From contig OZ017795.1 of assembly GCA_963969395.1 (NCBI GenBank), forward strand, positions 5,270,001 through 5,334,000: a DNA stretch of 64,000 nt, read 5' to 3'. The position numbers and the translations under genes are program-made. Below, one piece after another: positions 23,772-36,557 of this stretch (its first letter is position 1; the number at the start of each line of letters is the position of its first letter). The DNA is from Pseudoscleropodium purum (Eukaryota > Streptophyta > Bryopsida > Hypnales > Brachytheciaceae). The notes under the pieces are model-generated. The model did no database searches. It saw only the letters and a list, made by a program, of their open reading frames with translations, and was not told the origin of the DNA.

Positions 23772-24827
23772 ATGGCGTTTCGCGACAGTCGCGTCGCTCA
23801 ATTGTTCTTCTGCGTTGGCGGCGTCATGTCCACCCTCGTGGTTTACGGTCTGTTGCAGGAGAAGATCATGCGCTCCCCTTACGGCACGGAGTTTTTCAAT
23901 TACCCTCTTTTCATCGTGCTCTGCAACCGCCTTCTCACCTGCTCCATTTGCCTCGCCATTCTCCTCATCCGCGGCGGTCAAATCTCCCCCGCGGCGCCCC
24001 TGTACAAGTACGCCGGCGTCTCATTCTCCAACGTCGCTGCGACCACCTGCCAGTATGAGGCTCTCAAGTACGTCAGCTTCCCCGTTCAAACCCTCTCGAA
24101 GTCCGCCAAGATGGTGCCCGTCATGATTTGGGGGACGGCGATCAACCAGAAGCGATACAACTGTTACGACTACCTCGTGGCACTTTTTGTCACTCTGGGA
24201 TGCACTACATTCTTTTTATCGGGTACTACTGCGCAAGTGGCGGTGGTGCGCCATCCTGTTAACGGGGAGGATAGCCTCTGGGGTTTGGTGCTCATTGCAG
24301 GGTATCTGGGATTTGATGGATTCACGAGCACGTTCCAGGACAAGTTGTTCAAAGGCTACAACATGGAAATCTACAATCAGATCCTGTATGTGACGCTGTG
24401 CTCGTGTGGATTGAGTATGGCAGGGTTGTTTATGCAAGGACACTGGATGCCCGCTTTAGGGTTTGTGTCACGCCACCCGGATTGCCTGCTGGACATTGCG
24501 GTGCTCTCGGCAGCCGCGAGTACCAGCCAATTCTTCATTTCGCACACCATTCGCACGTTTGGGGCGCTGGTGTTTGCGACCATAATGACCACCAGGCAGC
24601 TCGTCAGCATACTGCTTTCGTGCGTGTTTTTTGGGCATCCGCCCACGGCGCCGCAATGGGCCGGAGCTAGCTTGGTGTTTGGAGCGCTCTACTTCAAGAC
24701 CTACCAGAATGCGAAGAAACCCAAAGTGGCCAAGCCAAGCCTGCCGGTAGTTGGAGCCGATGATGAGAAGTCGCAGCTTCTTAGGGTAGAAATTGATCGA
24801 CAAGAGCCACCAAGGGGTGAGAAGTAA
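23772..24827 (+). CDS. UDP-galactose transporter 2-like nucleotide-sugar transporter (SLC35B/UAA family)
   Basis: A 351-residue, intronless multi-pass membrane protein of normal length for plant UTR2/UTR5 and animal PAPS-transporter relatives. About ten membrane segments are visible, the first at about residues 8-28 and later ones around 43-66, 113-130 and 160-180. The family signature FTSTFQDKLFKGYNMEIYNQ lies at about 184-203, and SQFFISHTIRTFGALVFATIMTTRQLVSILLSC at about 252-284 is highly characteristic. The hydrophilic tail after about 313 is Lys/Pro-rich and faces the cytosol. Such proteins exchange nucleotide sugars (UDP-galactose or UDP-glucose) for UMP across Golgi or ER membranes; the exact substrate cannot be read from sequence. 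The start GCCATGGCG is in excellent context. GC-rich codon use contrasts with the flanks. Promoter and 3' UTR are its own; it shares no operon-like link with neighbours. Confidence 0.9.
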   Translation: MAFRDSRVAQLFFCVGGVMSTLVVYGLLQEKIMRSPYGTEFFNYPLFIVLCNRLLTCSICLAILLIRGGQISPAAPLYKYAGVSFSNVAATTCQYEALKYVSFPVQTLSKSAKMVPVMIWGTAINQKRYNCYDYLVALFVTLGCTTFFLSGTTAQVAVVRHPVNGEDSLWGLVLIAGYLGFDGFTSTFQDKLFKGYNMEIYNQILYVTLCSCGLSMAGLFMQGHWMPALGFVSRHPDCLLDIAVLSAAASTSQFFISHTIRTFGALVFATIMTTRQLVSILLSCVFFGHPPTAPQWAGASLVFGALYFKTYQNAKKPKVAKPSLPVVGADDEKSQLLRVEIDRQEPPRGEK

Positions 24828-25077
24828 TGTACCGCGTGAATCCATTGGCATATAGCCTCGCAAGGAGGATCTTACGTACGGATTGTGGAGGATTCTTCGA
24901 ATTTTAGCTGGATTAAACAAGTCAGCTTTAACTCTCGTAGGGAACTGAAATCACATGGTGGAGTGCCTGCGATGATCAGGCCTGAGAATGCTTATCTTGA
25001 AGGATTTTTAGCTGCTATATGTGTTTCTCAAACCAGTCGAATGATTCCAGACAGTTTTATTTCCGTCGTGACGAAAG

Positions 25078-25385
25078 GTAGTTCGCTCCTTCGACACTTT
25101 TTTCTCATTTCGCTTCTGGTTCAATATTGCATTGTCATCTGATTGGGATGAGTAGTTTTGCTTTCTCTCTGGATTCTTATAGAAAGTTAAATGGTTCTTT
25201 GAGATGCTTTCTATCTCATTCGATGGGTCTTACATTTTGGTGTGATGCCGAAGTTAGGTTGAATGTTGACCTTACTACTCCTTCCCTATTTGCATGTTGC
25301 ATGCTGTGTATGTGAAACTGGTATGAGAATAGTTGCTTCTATGATGCCTAGGTCTCAATACATCGTTTTCTGTCTATTTGCGCAG
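25078..25385 (+). other. Possible 3' UTR intron of the transporter gene
   Basis: A donor-like AAAG|GTAG at 25078 and acceptor-like TTTGCGCAG ending at 25385, preceded by a T-rich tract, would define a 308-bp intron after the stop codon. T-rich content supports this weakly. Purely a splice-signal inference. Confidence 0.25.
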
Positions 25386-26204
25386 GAGGTTATGTTGACA
25401 AGGAATGGAATCCCTTTGATCCTTTTGGGTTTATTTGGAGGAGCCTTCTTTGGCATTTTTCAAGACTTATTGTAAGGTATTGAGCTATCGCAGAGTCTTC
25501 AGGACGTGACCCCGAATGACATGTTTGCTGTTCTGAGAGTACTATTGGGGGATGTAGAGAAAGCTGAAAGTGGAAGGCAGATGATAGTCTGGGCATCTGA
25601 ACTTGTACTATTCGAAGTGCATGGAAGCAATGTTCTCAGGGCATGTTTGCTAGATTGAACCCAAATATGCGCAAGAAATTTAATTTTGAACCAAGGACCA
25701 TTATTATGATAATATAAAGTGATGGACGCGCATTTTGCAATGGCTGTCCAAAAATTTGTCACTTCAACGATACTGTTGAGAATAGAACTGAAGTCAAAAC
25801 TTCGAACTGAACGATCATGGCTTGGATTTCAATTGCTTGTTGTATGCGATTTCAATACCTTTCCCACCGAGTTGGTGCTTACAAGATTTTGTCGAGAGTT
25901 GAGCAAGGAATCAAATATTGATTTCACGAAAGAATTGGGGTTGAACTGGAGTCGGATTTGGAGTTCAGGAGGATATTTTCATGAATTCTATGAGTTTAAT
26001 TCACATGGCCAGGGATTCACTTGTTTTCCCCACAATCCCTAGGAATGTTTTTGTATTACCATTGCAACAGAGTTTGGATTTACTTGAAAGAGTCATGTTA
26101 GCATCAAAAGGGCCAAGAATAGCACTCCGATTGTCCATAGTCAGAAAGTAAGTTAAATGTTTTTAGCTGTGACCACATATAATCAACATTTCGACCTATC
26201 CCTC
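25386..26204. other. Gene-free stretch downstream of the transporter
   Basis: May contain the end of the 3' UTR. A 107-residue ORF at 25719-26042 has no recognisable domain and is not called. Confidence 0.4.
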
Positions 26205-26858
26205 TTAACCCCTAAATGCCGGAGGCCTGTTTTGAGCTTCTTGGAATTTGCTCTAAATTGAACAAGATGCCAACATTTTGTTAAGTTGTATCAATTTTTT
26301 TGAATTTTAACCATACAAATTCTAACTAGACATGCTAGAGATCTCATAGGAAAAGAAAACACAACAATATCACTTATGGAGTGAAAGATTATAATGTTTG
26401 ACCATGAAGGTGTTAAAATTGCAAAAGTGATGTGAAGTCTTTCAATCCTCTTTTCACAAGTCAAATCTAAAAAGTTGGTGACCAAAAAACTATGATGTTA
26501 AAGGGCCTAACATGTATAATCCCAATCAATTTATGGCTTCTTTAAATCTACTCTGCAATTTTTTTAAATGAACTTTGAATGTGATTTTTTCTCCAAGATC
26601 TAATGTAATCGAGGCTCATTTCCAAGAATTCTCAACACTACAAGAAATCAAGATTGCAATGGGTACCCTTGCACACAATCTTGCATAGAAAAATCACTAT
26701 CATTCATTTTCAAGATTGGAATTTTGATACTAAAATTAGACTTCAAGAAGAACTTTCCAAAAATACAAACTACTAATAAAAGCAACTTGGTTAGGTTTTA
26801 TTGAACTTCAAAGTTTTGCAAACACTAGATTTTGGTGCCTTGGGCAGTTAGGGGTTAA
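26205..26858. mobile_element. TTAA-ended MITE, full length, 654 bp
   Basis: Left end TTAACCCCTAAATGCC, right end GGCAGTTAGGGGTTAA: inverted termini bounded by TTAA. A close relative lies at 52500-53131 and an internally deleted one at about 51147-51484. Shared interior words include TGCTCTAAATTGAAC, CCAACATTTTG, AAGATTGCAATGGGTACC and AACTTGGTTAGGTTTTATT. No ORF of note. TTAA target choice with CCC-starting ends resembles piggyBac-type elements; assignment is by pattern only. Confidence 0.7.
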
Positions 26859-29800
26859 CTCCCTCCAAATATTCTCCAATGTTATGAGAGGTTATAAGGG
26901 ATGTATTGCTCCAAATAAGAAACAATGTATATATTGTAAGTGTTTTTTTTTTCAGAATTGAGTTGACCAAAATACTTGTAGAACATTCTTTGATTTGTTT
27001 TTCATTTATAATAGAAAAGTTGTGAATTTGATAAGTATAGATATATGCAACAATCAAAGGAACCACAATTGATTATCTACCTTATTTGCTTTATTTGCTT
27101 TGCAAGTTTTGACCAAACAACACTACAAGATAGCCTTATTTTTTTTCCTTCCATTTTCAATATGGAAAATGCCCTCTTTATTGTTAAGTGAAGAAAAATT
27201 TATGGTTTGATGGTCTTAATACAACCTTGTGGACTTTATAGAATTTCTTGGAGTTCATCTCCAAAGGATGGAGGGTATTTTGGGATAGACATTGTCCAAA
27301 ATTGCCAATTTTGGGTACATTGACCAAAATTGATTTTTTTTGGAATTATAACTATTCATAAGTGTAATAAACAAATATGGAAAGGTATAGTAAAAAACTT
27401 GAGTTGTATTGAAGTGAAACTCCTAATTTAGATAAAAATGAGTCTCTACACTTCTATATCTTTAGAATACAAGTATGCAAAATTTCAAAAGAAATTAAGT
27501 GATCTACCTTATCCTAAACCACTCTACTATATTAGCAAATCAAGTAAGGCACTACTCAATATACTAGCCAATTTTGGGTAATTTTTAGCAAAGTCAAAAG
27601 GAATTGATATCCATATCTAAATGGCAAAAGTATATAGCTTATTATTCAATTGAATGGTAAAAATGCATAATTGAATTTCTAAATGGTGAAAATATATAAC
27701 TTATTATATGTAGGAAATTCTTTTCTAAACCAAAAAAAGCTACAAAACTTAGACTACTTCATCCTTCTCAAATGCAAAAATCATTGAAACTTCCTGCAAA
27801 ATAAAGGCTAGTAGCAAGAAAGAATGACTATACATTCTTTTTTAGATGCCCCCTCTCAAGAACACACATCATTCTGTATTAGTAAGTTGCTTCTTGGATA
27901 AATAAAGTCATTTGTTTGCAGAAAAAAATAATTGTAGTGATGCAAGTATTCTACAATGCTCTAAAATCATTAAATCAACCTTCTCAACCTCATTGTTTTT
28001 CTATTCACAAAATGTAAATAGAATAGAACTCACATCATCTCCTTGACATGGAAGATTTTTGTAGTATTGTTGAAAACATCCCTTTTGTGCACAAACGTAT
28101 CTACTAGCCATTGTAATTTTGGCAATATGTATATGACTATGTCACACCATCATTGCAAACCACACAACTTTCTTGCAAATTTGATGTTGAAGGGTAACAA
28201 TATTCATTACTAGCTTGTATTTCTTGACAATTTTTCCCTTTCCAAATCTACAAACTAAATTGTTTATACAGTGTTGTACCAAATTGTAGGTGCTTTGTTG
28301 ACCTCTTGCACTCTTTGCCATTAATGCATTCATCAATATGTATCACAAATATGTTTATAGTTGTCATCTCCAATAAAAACAAGAACACATGCCACCATTT
28401 ATAAGACCAATTTTGATAGCAATACAAAGCTCACAATTGATCCTTCACATCTACTCTATACATGTGAGTGGTATAATTCCAAATGAATTGAAGAACTTTA
28501 GATTTTTTTCCCTTGTAGCCTCATTTCTCCAAGATACAGTTACCATAGGAAATTCTAAAGGAAATTGAATTAGTTTGGCAAGTATAGAAAATAGAAGTAT
28601 TGGATGCTTATCCTTTCAAATTAAAAGATGCAATTCATGGACCAATGGTCATGCATTCCAAGGTTCCTTAAGCACTCCTACAAAAAGATTTTTCATTTTT
28701 CAACAACAAAAGAATGCCCACTAGTCCTAATTTCACATAGAATTCCTACGACATGAATGCCTTCACCTAATAAAGTCTAGAAAGGCTCCATAGAAATGAA
28801 ATAATTTTAGAAGCTTCTAAAAAACTACCTCTTCCATTTTACATTAGATAAACTTTTGATTCTTTGGATTATATTTTGCCTTTTTTATTTATTTGATTCT
28901 ATTAAATCTATTAATACTTGTTAAAAATTATTAAGTTTAAGAAATTTAACAAGTTGTAATACAAATTAGCGTAGATGGAAAAAAAATTTAATAGAGTTTT
29001 TTTGAATTTTTGAATTTATTTATTGAATTTAATAGGTTTTAGCACAAATTAATATATTTCTCATAAAATCAAGGAAAAATTGCGAAAAAATCCTAAGAAT
29101 GAGAATTTCACCAAATCTAATGTAAATAGGAGGACATGTGGGATTTTTATTAGTAATATCAATGTTATGATGTGTCCTTTTCCTTTGTGGCCCACTTCAA
29201 TAAATTCAAAACTATATCATGTACTTATTTGGAGTCCCATTATGCAACAAAAGGTGCTCTTTCTAATGTTATGGATTTCTTACAATAAATTCTAAGAGTC
29301 TATTAAATACCAAATCTTTATACTCCATTTTTGTAGGATTTGGGGCATATATTTTTGCGAAGGATAGCAAGAGCCCTTGTACCTTATTGCATCTCATGTA
29401 TTGTTGCATGTTTTTTCTAATGCCAAGCTTTCTTACATGAATCTCTAATGGCATTAACCAACTATTGAACTTGCCCCATTTTGTCATAGCTATGTAAATT
29501 TTTATCACAAATGTAATTTGATGGATTAGTAATTTGTAAACATCTACTCAAGGCTTTGAAACTCTCCCTAGTCATGATATTTAAGGTAATAGAACAATTA
29601 AATATAGACCCCATGGACCCCATTTTGTACTAATACTAATTGTTGTTTAGTTGTTGACTTGCCATTTCATATCTATGTACAAAAGTATTGCAAACAAAAG
29701 GCCATTAGCTTGGTATGGCAAGGTCCTCTCAAATCTACCCTCTTATGGTTTTACTATCCCATTTTATATCCATTGTATAGCTTTGTCTCCCATATAATAT

Positions 29801-32690
29801 TGCATAAAACATTGAAAGGCTAGAAGATTTCAAGTAATTGCATCATTGTTGATAGATGGTTCCAAAAATAATTTGAGCTTGTAGTTCCCACAAACTCGGA
29901 TGGCTTCAAGTCATACGATAGACAATTTATCTCCATGACAGTATGGACACTCATGATAGAAAAATTATGAATATTCCCATGATCATCCCCTTTCTCTTGC
30001 CTATTTTCCCATTAAACTACCAAACTATCATTTCCATTATCTCACATGGGAGTAGTAGGATTGGCATGTCAAATATGACAACATTTTATCTAAGACTATG
30101 ACATTCTATCTAATATGACATTTATTAGATAGACATGAGCCTGCATCCGTCTAATTGGTCAATGTGAAAATAAAATCCAAAGAATTCCTTTTCATTAAAA
30201 AGGATTTGAGGGCACCAAAAGCTCACAAGTTCCCAAGCTGTAGGAAACAAGAGAACTTCATCATTGCAACAATATGATATGGCCAAGCCCTTGCCACGTC
30301 ATGTAAATTTCATTTTTTTTCATTTTTTTTCATTTTAAGAATTAAATTTCAATTAGGAAGAAACTGAACCTATAAAGAGATTGTGAGTTTTCATACTAAT
30401 TTTAATATTAATTGAATGGATATGAAGGTGGCCACATTTTCATTAGAACCACCACTTGGCATGTGTTCCATTCTTCATGATAGAACCATCATGAGGTTTA
30501 TGAGATTATGAAGATGGATTGGATAATGATGATAAATTTTTGAATTCATCATGCAATTCATGACCCAATTAGTGAATTGAAAAGGTTCTTCCTACCTAAA
30601 TTTATAAGATCGTGGAGATGAATTTTTGAATTCATCATGCAATTTTTGGCCCAATTAGAGAGTTGACAAGGCTCTTCCCACCCTAAATTTTGCATTACAA
30701 AGTGACTTCTTTTGAGGTTTAATCTCTTTCTAAATTTTTTTATTAAATTTTTTTTTGATAGCCAATCGTTCCTTCACTAAGGAGAGAACATAGAAAGAAA
30801 TAGGCATGAAACAACTTTTTGTTGCCCTCACATTCCTTCTAATGAGTAGGGGTTTTTACTTGGAGGTCAAATTGTCTATCATTTGTGTTTAAGGTCACTT
30901 TTAATAAAGAAATGATGTTCATTTTGATATTTAAGGGAATGAAATTTACCTTTGTAAAATTATAGGGAATGTGTAATTGATTATTTATGTGGATCTAGTA
31001 ATCAATCTAACCTAGAATGATGAATGCAAACTCATGTATAGAGTCTTTGTCTTATACTAGGAGGTCCAAAGTGAAATTTGTGGGCTCTAGAGCAATGGTG
31101 TTAGTATGTGAGCATGAAAATGCAAGCATGTGAACTTTATACATATACATATATATATAAGTAGATATGCAACAATTATTGAAGGTGCTTATAATATAAA
31201 CACCTAAAATATAGGTATATAGTCAATTAGATTCATGAGCTTACACTCCTAAGGTCACATAATAGCAACCCTCAGCTCCAATGATTTACAAGTCCTATTG
31301 TAGAGACCTAGAATTTTGTTTGGTATCTCTATAGCCCAAACAATACATGTTAGTGCCACCAAGTAGTCTTTTAAAGTTAAATAGTTGAAACAATTACTTG
31401 TCTCACTATACCTACACAATTTCATAAGGAAATTCATGTGAAGTCCAAAACCTACCTCAAAAGTATCACTCTATGAATACATAATGCTTCTATTTCATGT
31501 CTGCAAATACAGTAGATATAAATGAAGAACTTTTCTCCAACATTTTGTCACATGTGAAAGATTATGAAACTAAAGGCATAAGTTTTCAAACATGCATAAT
31601 TTTCTTCTAGAACAAACTCTATTGATGAAAACATTTGTGTAGCAAACAAAATTCAAAAGTTGACGTTTTTGTTTTGAAAGAAACAAAGTCACTTTATATT
31701 GCCAAATTGGCTAAAGAAATCTATCAAAATGAATCAAAAGGATTTTCAAAATTAAAAGGGACACACTTCTTCTGAAAACACTAAAGCTCTAGCCGGGTTT
31801 AGGATCTATTCTAAACCCAAAACTTATTCACATTCAAAATTTGAACTATTGCTTAATGTCTTGTACCTCTCATTTGGCCTTTGTAAAATCCGTGAGGATT
31901 TCGCTCAACGTAAACTACTCCTAGGAAATTCCCCATTCATTTCTTGGAAGGCTTCTACAGTGTAATGCCCAATTGCATTGGTTTTCTTAAATAATTGAGC
32001 ATTACAAATTACTAATTTGACTTCAATTTTTCATTCTTCTATTTGTGCTTAAGTCGGACAATGGCTCCTCGTCATCAAGCGTTTTGGAAAATAACAAACT
32101 TCCTTGTTGGCCAATTATTTTCCAAAACACCCTCCTCCTCAGGCATTACCCTATATATAAATAATAGCATTAATAATTGACTTTTCTAACCTGGTGAACC
32201 TAAAGGGAAGAACCACTTTGCTATTTTTTCCCTGTTTCAACACATACTTTTGACACATGATCAATACCAAAGTCTAATCATGTGCTACACAATCATTCAC
32301 CAAAACCAAAAAATTATCAACATTTTCTACCATTTCCTATTGACACCAAACAAGGCATATATGTATGAGTGTATAAGACACTTAGTGTCTCTTTTGAGCT
32401 CATTGTAATTCAAGAAAATTCTTCTTGACAAGAAACCAAAGGAAACCAGGAACTTTGGACAAGCTTTTTTTTTCCATCATGAGAATGCCGGGATTTGACA
32501 TCATCACTATGGTGACACTTGTCACCATGAATCATAGGAACAATCGAGCTCAAGAGCTATCTAATCTAAAATTTATTCTTAGATCTCTTGATGGTTTTGG
32601 GTTTTGTGTGGATCAAAATCCTAAAAGAAGAAGTTCCCACATTCCCAAGTTTACTAGAGTTCCTCCACCTCATCCTTTACAAAAGGTCCC
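26859..32690. other. Long gene-free AT-rich stretch
   Basis: No gene is supported in 5.8 kb. The only sharp structure is a 14-bp inverted repeat GTTTTGGAAAATAA/TTATTTTCCAAAAC (32081-32094, 32115-32128), inside a wider GTAATGCC...GGCATTAC bracket (about 31963-32145) that may be a small fold-back element. Confidence 0.55.
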
Positions 32691-32732
32691 ATAATAATAA
32701 TAATAAAATAATAATAATAATAATAATAATAA
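32691..32732. repeat. AAT/ATA trinucleotide microsatellite
   Basis: A run of ATA/AAT units with one interruption (AAAATA). Confidence 0.9.
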
Positions 32733-34187
32733 GAGATTTTAATGAAATTTGAACTTCCACCTTAGTAGGACTTTTGTTGATTTAAGAATTTTAAAATTTT
32801 GAAGTATTTTGCTTACAAATTTATAAAGTATGAATTTTGGATTTTGTATTAAAAATTTAACCTCTAAAGTTATTTAAGTTTCCTGGGAGGTTTTAATAAT
32901 TTTGGATAAGTTTATATATATGAAGTCAATTTTGAGTGGACGAAAGTGATATTCCTACTAGAAACACACATTTCCATAAGCATTTAAAATTTTTTTTTTT
33001 TTTCAAATTAGGTGCTTAAATTAAAAGTCTTGGAGCTTGAAAGTTTGTAGACAACTTTGAAGAATGTGCTAATAAAGAGGACAAGCAATCGATAAAGCAG
33101 TTGGGCAAACTGTGAATTATTTTCGTGAAAATGAAAATGAAAAAAAATTCAATTTTCACCCAATGTACTAAAAATCTCACTTTTAAATCAATTTCAGAAC
33201 CATTAGTACAAAATATATGGGGTCAAACCACACTCAAAGGTACCATTGGCCTTATTTTGCTAAGACAAGATTTGAGTCCTTTTTTGAACTTTTACAACTT
33301 AGAATTACTTTAATGTTGTCATTTTTTTAATAAATTTATGGATGAATAGTATTACAATGCTCTTATTTCATAAGTTAGAGAAAAAAATTTATAGATAAAA
33401 TTGTCAGAAAGACGTAAATCACCAATTGCAAAGCTAAATTTGGTGTTTATATTACAATATAATACTTTAAAAGGATATTCTTATTCAATTTTTTTTGTAA
33501 TTGTGAAGCATGAAACTATTAAAAAAGTATTTTTCATCATCAAGTCTTGGACACAAAATAGTCAAATTTTTAATTGATTAATTGATTATTGACAAATTAT
33601 ATATTTATTCTTTAAGAAAATTTAGGCATTCAATTTCAAAAATAGCTTAATTACGGACCCTAAAGTAAATAATTTATATATTTTTTGTTCTAAGACAATC
33701 ATCATTTGGATTATTCTTTATATTAAAAACAATGTTTATATTTTTTACTTTTGATTATTATAAAAAATAGATAATTATTCAAATTGTAGCAAAATAGTCT
33801 ATTTTTTTAATTCTATCATACAATTATTCATTAGAAATTAAACCCCTTTTCTACCATTGAATAACTTGACAAGCTAACATCTGAACTTTAATTCAAATTT
33901 TAATAAAGAATTTTTGATTTTTTGATGAATAAAAAATATAAGTGTTAATATGACTTGAAGTACTAATCAAAACTTACTTTACTCCCTATATTTAATAGAT
34001 TATTTTTCAAAAACCATAGCTCAAAAGGAGTTACATTGCAAATTTGATTACATTTGATCTTTTTTGGTACCTTTGAGGGTGATTTGACCCTATTGTAAAT
34101 TCATAAGATTTTATTTTTTATTTTTTGTTATACTTGATTGTAAGAAAAGGATAGTTTTATGCTGATCTTTAGGATTTTAAATGTTCT
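32733..34187. other. Gene-free, very AT-rich stretch
   Basis: Nothing supported. Dense A/T runs with short low-complexity ORFs. Confidence 0.6.
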
Positions 34188-34408
34188 CACTATAAGAGAA
34201 AGGAATATTTTAAGTGAGTTTTTAAGTATAGTTCTAGACACAAGATTGTACGTAATGACCTTTATGGAGATTTTTAGCAAAATTTTACTAAAAGTACATA
34301 TATTTCTAATAATTTTTTTTGAAAAGTTCCTTAGAGGTTATTACTTAAAATCTTATGTCTTAGACTATATTTAAAAACTCACTTAAAACACCTCTTTCTC
34401 TTGTAGTG
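34188..34408. mobile_element. CACTA-type MITE, 221 bp
   Basis: Left end CACTATAAGAGAAAGG, right end CCTCTTTCTCTTGTAGTG. Terminal inverted repeats continue for about 43 bp through TTTTAAGTGAGTTTTTAA and TATAG. Flanking trinucleotides are TCT and TCC, close to a 3-bp target duplication. No coding capacity. Plant CACTA elements classically have CACTA ends and 3-bp duplications. Confidence 0.75.
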
Positions 34409-36135
34409 TCCAGAAAATAGGTTTATCAAAAATATTGAAATCTTGCTCATATAGTTACTTTTTTTTGGATATTTTCTTAGTGCAAGTTGATTCAATGGGG
34501 TGTACTAAATATGCCATTGTATTTGAAAATTGGCATACAAATAACTAGCATAATTATCTAGTAAATAGTCAAAATTCTTGAAGTTAGATAGTGCTTCTTT
34601 TGTACAAAGTTGCATCAAACTATATTGACTTTATTGGGTAGTGTAAGCTCCTAATTTGTTATTTGGAATCATTAGGGGAAGAGTCGGTCCATCACATGGC
34701 CTCTAATTTAAGAAGCTCCCCAACATCATCTGCACTGTTGCTCGCTTTTCATGATGATTTAGTCGACGTGGCCAAACTTTGTAAACGTTGTTGTACTACA
34801 AATGTAGACATTATGTAAAAATATGTATATTTGTATTATTTAGATGAATTTCAATATTTCTAACATAGTAAAGGAGATAACATTGTTTAAACTGGCTTCA
34901 AAGTGATGCCTTCTCTGTAACGTAAGAGACAACTATAAAAAAAAAGATTCACTTTAGAACTTCAATATACTTGATGTTATTTTTCTTTGTTTTTCATTTA
35001 GGTTATATAATGTTAAAGTGGAGGGGTTTTTTTTTGGCTAAAAATGAAAGATCTCATTGGAAGTGTAAGTTTGAAATTTTTTTAGTGCAAGTGCCGAATC
35101 AACTTCAACGACCATTAGATCTTTCATTGCTACATGGATGACTATAAGATGAAGCTAAACCATCTCAGTCACTAGAACAATTTCACGTGAAGAAACAATT
35201 GGCACATGAATCTTCAATGTGATGTTCGAACATTGGTGATCTTATTGCAGATTGGATGTGATGAACCTAAAAGTTGTAAAGTTACATTTGAAGAATGTTT
35301 TGAAAGTTTAAATGACGATTAATATTATTGCATAGCTAGGTCTATTGAGGGAAATTGTGATCACCAATGAAAATAAAAAAGACCGTACAATCCTTTAATT
35401 AAGGCAAATCTTACCAAGTATGTCACTATTATCATCAAACGCATCCTCAAGTTCTTCCAAATAAAGTGATATTCTAATTGAAATTCTATTTTTTTACTTC
35501 TATTAGTTACATATTAGTTTTTTGGTTCTTCATTCTATGCTTAAAGTATTTTTTAAATTAATTTTGTATGTATGAAGTTGTACGGGAGAAACATTCAAAT
35601 AGTTTGTCTTCTAATAACTCTAGATGATTTCTCTTTTTTGGCTTTGTAAAATTTGTTGTTGCACGCAGCTTGAATTATACCAATACTAACCTCATTTTGT
35701 ATCGTGAGTGACGAAGTGGGATTAATTGCTTACATAGTCAACACTGGATGACGAAGTGGGATTAATGGCTCACATAGTCAAGACTTGTTTGTTTTCACGA
35801 TGAAGCTTGGTTTTAAAAGCTAGTCACCGAGAGTTTGAAGGTTTAGAACCAATCTTTTGAACGGTTTAGCTTGTGGTCTAGCCATCTTGTTTTATTTGTT
35901 CAAAATCATGGGATATTACCACACACTTTAAACCTTACACCCATTTAGAGCTAGCGAATACATAATAGGTGAACAGGTAGCAGTTTGACGGCGATTTAAA
36001 AGATTCGATGTTCAAGTTTAAAATAGGGTGAATTTGTAAGTAATGAGTTCACTTCTGTTTTGTTTTTTATCATTTTACAACTTTCTTCATTCCTAAGCCA
36101 TTTCTGATCACAACCAAAATCTCTGTAATTTCTAG
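34409..36135. other. Gene-free stretch left of the disrupted coding region
   Basis: AT-rich, no supported gene. A 24-bp direct repeat, GATGACGAAGTGGGATTAATxGCTxACATAGTCA-like, occurs twice near 35708-35780. Confidence 0.45.
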
Positions 36136-36324
36136 AGGCAAACGTTCTCAATACGACAACATATCCCCGCCATAGCAATGGAACTTGGTGAAGAAGTACC
36201 AGAAGAAAGGAATGTGCTAGGAAGCCTTGCAATAGTCCCCTACGTACCTCCACCTATAGCAATGGAACTAGTACAGGTCTCTCATTCAGAAGAAGTAGAA
36301 GTTGCCAATCCATTGCACCCTCAA
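36136..36324 (+). pseudogene. Left part of a coding region interrupted by the chromovirus
   Basis: After an acceptor-like TAATTTCTAG ending at 36135, one frame stays open for 63 codons to the insertion point. The peptide is acidic, with a twice-used IAMEL motif (AIAMELGEEV, then PIAMELVQV). The right part starts at 42756. Joining 36324 to 42756 keeps the frame. I do not recognise a family. It could be a host gene or an older transposon ORF. Confidence 0.4.
36320..36324. repeat. Left target-site duplication of the chromovirus
   Basis: CTCAA directly before the 5' LTR, matched exactly by CTCAA at 42751-42755. Confidence 0.9.
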
Positions 36325-36508
36325 TGTTAGAACCATGCTTGGAACCCGGCGTGGATCTAGGGGTAGTTAGTGACAACTGGCCGACGGTTGGGCTAACTGC
36401 CGGTTGTATGTGTATAAAAGGCCAGTGAAGGAGTCTCCTCCTTCACTGGACAATTCGTCTTTTGCAATGTATACCTGTTTGCTTATGTTGGTCTGTCTCT
36501 GCTTGACA
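36325..36508 (+). repeat. 5' LTR, 184 bp
   Basis: Begins TGTTAGAACC and ends CTTGACA. A TATA box (TATAAAA) lies at 36413-36419. A perfect 12-bp-stem hairpin CCAGTGAAGGAG-TCTC-CTCCTTCACTGG follows at 36422-36449. Confidence 0.93.
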
Positions 36509-36557
36509 TAATGTCCAGTCAAAGTTCAAGATTTTCATGAGTTTCATCTAGTGTTCT

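Noticed and set aside
23503..24126. A 207-codon ORF overlapping the transporter start
   Set aside because: It is Ser/Pro-rich frame-shadow sequence produced by the C-rich transporter codons and has no recognisable domain.
25719..26042. 107-codon ORF downstream of the transporter
   Set aside because: No family features, no good start context; likely chance or untranslated sequence.
31963..32145. GTAATGCC...GGCATTAC bracket as a defined transposon
   Set aside because: Matching ends are only about 8 bp with no clear target duplication, too weak to call.
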